Positions 5,434 to 6,248 of a stretch of DNA of 6,248 bases are shown piece after piece (the stretch's first letter is position 1; the number at the start of each line of letters is the position of its first letter). The stretch comes from Candidatus Methanophagales archaeon (lineage in GTDB: Archaea > Halobacteriota > Syntropharchaeia > Alkanophagales > Methanospirareceae). The notes under the pieces are model-generated. The model worked only from the letters and a program-made list of their open reading frames with translations, did not search any database and was not told the DNA's origin. Where the stretch lies: positions 1 through 6,248 of the forward strand of contig JAGGZZ010000147.1 of the NCBI GenBank assembly GCA_021161765.1, written 5' to 3'. The translations under genes were made by a program, and so were the position numbers.

Positions 5434-5468
5434 CCTAAAACCTAAAACCTGATACCTGATACCTGTTT
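5434..5468. repeat. Five tandem heptamers in element B
   Basis: The units are CCTAAAA, CCTAAAA, CCTGATA, CCTGATA and CCTGTTT, all in 7-bp register. The segment 5418-5430 (TATCTGGTATTAG) is an imperfect inverted match to the middle of the array, so the array can also fold back on it. The array ends where the right inverted end of element B begins. Confidence 0.65.
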
Positions 5469-5508
5469 AATCTCGTGGTTTTTTTACCTCATCTATACAA
5501 ATATTAAC

Positions 5509-6248
5509 ATGAAGAAAATGACCCAAAAGGCTAATATCATTGCAGTAGCGGGAAAGGGCGGCACGGGAAAAACGGTGATTGCCTCGCTAATACTGAAATT
5601 CCTGGCGGAAAACGGGCTGGGCACGGTGCTTGCGATAGATGCCGACCCTGCAACGTGTCTTCCAAGTACGTTAGGTGTCGACGTAAAACGCGCGATAAGT
5701 GATGTAAGGGATGAGATAGCATCGCCTTCGCAGGTGTTTTTTTCTGAAGACATGCCCACTGACATGCTGATTGAATATAAAATAGAGGAGATAATGGTGA
5801 ACACACCGCGGTTCTCGGTATTAGCAATGGGGCATTCCGAAGGTCCCGGCTGCTATTGCCTGATAAACGACATGCTGCGGCATTTTATTGATAAGCTGTC
5901 CGCGCGATTCCCTGCAATTGTGATAGATTGCGAAGCCGGGCTGGAGCATCTGAGCCGCAGAACGACTCGCGACGTGGATACAATGCTTGTGGTAAGCGAC
6001 CCCACGAAGCGGGGCATAGATACGGCAGCGAACATAAAGAACCTTGCAAAGAAGTTGCAGATTAACTTTCGGCACGTGTATCTGGTGTTGAATAAGGTTA
6101 CCGAGGATGAAGCGGTGAAGAACGCTCTGGCGGGGATGGTAAAGGATAGTGGAGTTGAGCTTATAGGGACGGTTCCGGAGGATGAGAACATAAGAGCGTT
6201 TGATCTGGTAGGGAAGCCGATAACCGAATTGCCAGAAGATTCTAAAGC
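5509..6248 (+). CDS. cooC: CO dehydrogenase nickel-insertion ATPase, CooC type (runs off the right edge)
   Basis: This gene is open to the window edge: 246 codons are visible and the stop lies beyond. CooC is a cytoplasmic MinD/ParA-superfamily ATPase that dimerises and delivers Ni to the C-cluster of CO dehydrogenase. The deviant Walker A is AGKGGTGKT (14-22) with signature Lys16. The switch/A' segment is AIDADPA (42-48), and the Walker-B/switch II region is AIVIDCEAGLEHLSR (136-150). The base-recognition-like motif is LNKV (194-197). The family-specific GPGCYC (112-117) provides the Cys115-x-Cys117 pair, the metal-binding CxC of CooC, which separates it from MinD, ParA and nitrogenase NifH. 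Family length is roughly 250-265 aa, so only a few residues should be missing. The start is ATG 5509 (another ATG at 5518 is possible), and no ribosome site is visible. It sits 28 nt after element B. Its presence implies an Ni-CODH (CODH/ACS) in the genome. Confidence 0.9.
   Translation, partial: MKKMTQKANIIAVAGKGGTGKTVIASLILKFLAENGLGTVLAIDADPATCLPSTLGVDVKRAISDVRDEIASPSQVFFSEDMPTDMLIEYKIEEIMVNTPRFSVLAMGHSEGPGCYCLINDMLRHFIDKLSARFPAIVIDCEAGLEHLSRRTTRDVDTMLVVSDPTKRGIDTAANIKNLAKKLQINFRHVYLVLNKVTEDEAVKNALAGMVKDSGVELIGTVPEDENIRAFDLVGKPITELPEDSK

Larger units (their letters stand above)
5335..5480. repeat. Element B: 146-bp intergenic element with inverted ends, two hairpins and heptamer repeats
   Basis: The ends are AACCACAAGATT (5335-5346) and AATCTCGTGGTT (5469-5480), identical to the two ends of element A at 493-623. 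Left-end identity extends further (AACCACAAGATT followed by A/G then CACA). Inside are two tight hairpins (5353-5369 and 5377-5393), an internal extra copy of the end motif, CACGAGATT (5398-5406), and five heptamers (5434-5468). It holds no ORF and fills nearly all of the 181-bp gap between the DUF2119 gene and cooC. It looks like a non-autonomous dispersed element or repeat unit; no transposase is nearby. Confidence 0.6.

Noticed and set aside
5434..5468. Possible CRISPR array
   Set aside because: The units are 7 bp and directly adjacent, with no spacers. This is a short tandem repeat, not a CRISPR array.
5493..5503. TATA-like sequence just before cooC (CTATACAAATA)
   Set aside because: Its centre is only about 11 nt from the ATG, so RNA would start inside the coding region, downstream of both candidate ATGs. 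It cannot be the promoter for these starts.
5493..6191. Minus-strand reading frames of 84-112 codons at the right end
   Set aside because: They are antisense to cooC, whose Walker A, CxC and switch motifs are unambiguous. The minus frames overlap one another and show no recognisable domain.

Overview
The window reads as a piece of a euryarchaeal genome. It carries a Sec61-beta-type translocon subunit, an archaeal-type valyl-tRNA synthetase, a Pth2-class peptidyl-tRNA hydrolase, a DUF2119 protein (a family I know mainly from methanogens and their relatives) and a CooC-type nickel-insertion ATPase for CO dehydrogenase. TATA-like boxes sit close to start codons, and several genes lack a Shine-Dalgarno site. 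This suggests a methanogen or ANME-like archaeon using the reductive acetyl-CoA/methanogenesis enzymes; the exact lineage is inference.

Layout. Minus strand, from the left edge: the N-terminal part of moaC (cut by the window edge), then sec61-beta, then valS, all transcribed leftwards. Between sec61-beta and valS lies a 197-bp gap holding a 131-bp element bounded by inverted repeats (element A). A 97-bp AT-rich divergent promoter region separates valS from the plus-strand genes. On the plus strand come a 47-codon ORF that looks like the detached N-terminus of an archaeal ATPase, a short coding remnant in a second frame, a 301-aa NTPase-like/TPR protein in a third frame, pth2 (overlapping the TPR gene by 38 nt), the DUF2119 gene, a second inverted-repeat element (element B), and cooC, which runs off the right edge.

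How the genes fit together. Sec61-beta, ValRS and Pth2 are housekeeping functions of protein export and translation. MoaC (pterin cofactor for Mo/W enzymes) and CooC (Ni insertion into CO dehydrogenase) point to C1 metabolism. The DUF2119 protein has the spaced His, Glu, His and Glu expected of a zinc carboxypeptidase-like fold, but its substrate is unknown.

The unusual parts are: (1) the plus-strand ATPase/TPR locus at 3203-4283, which looks like a larger gene that lost its P-loop region and is split over three frames; (2) two intergenic elements, A and B, that share the same 12-bp inverted ends and the same two-hairpin architecture; and (3) a 24-bp stretch inside valS that matches an intergenic hairpin repeat apart from three single-T differences that together total one codon. 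No rRNA, tRNA, CRISPR array or insertion-sequence transposase was seen.
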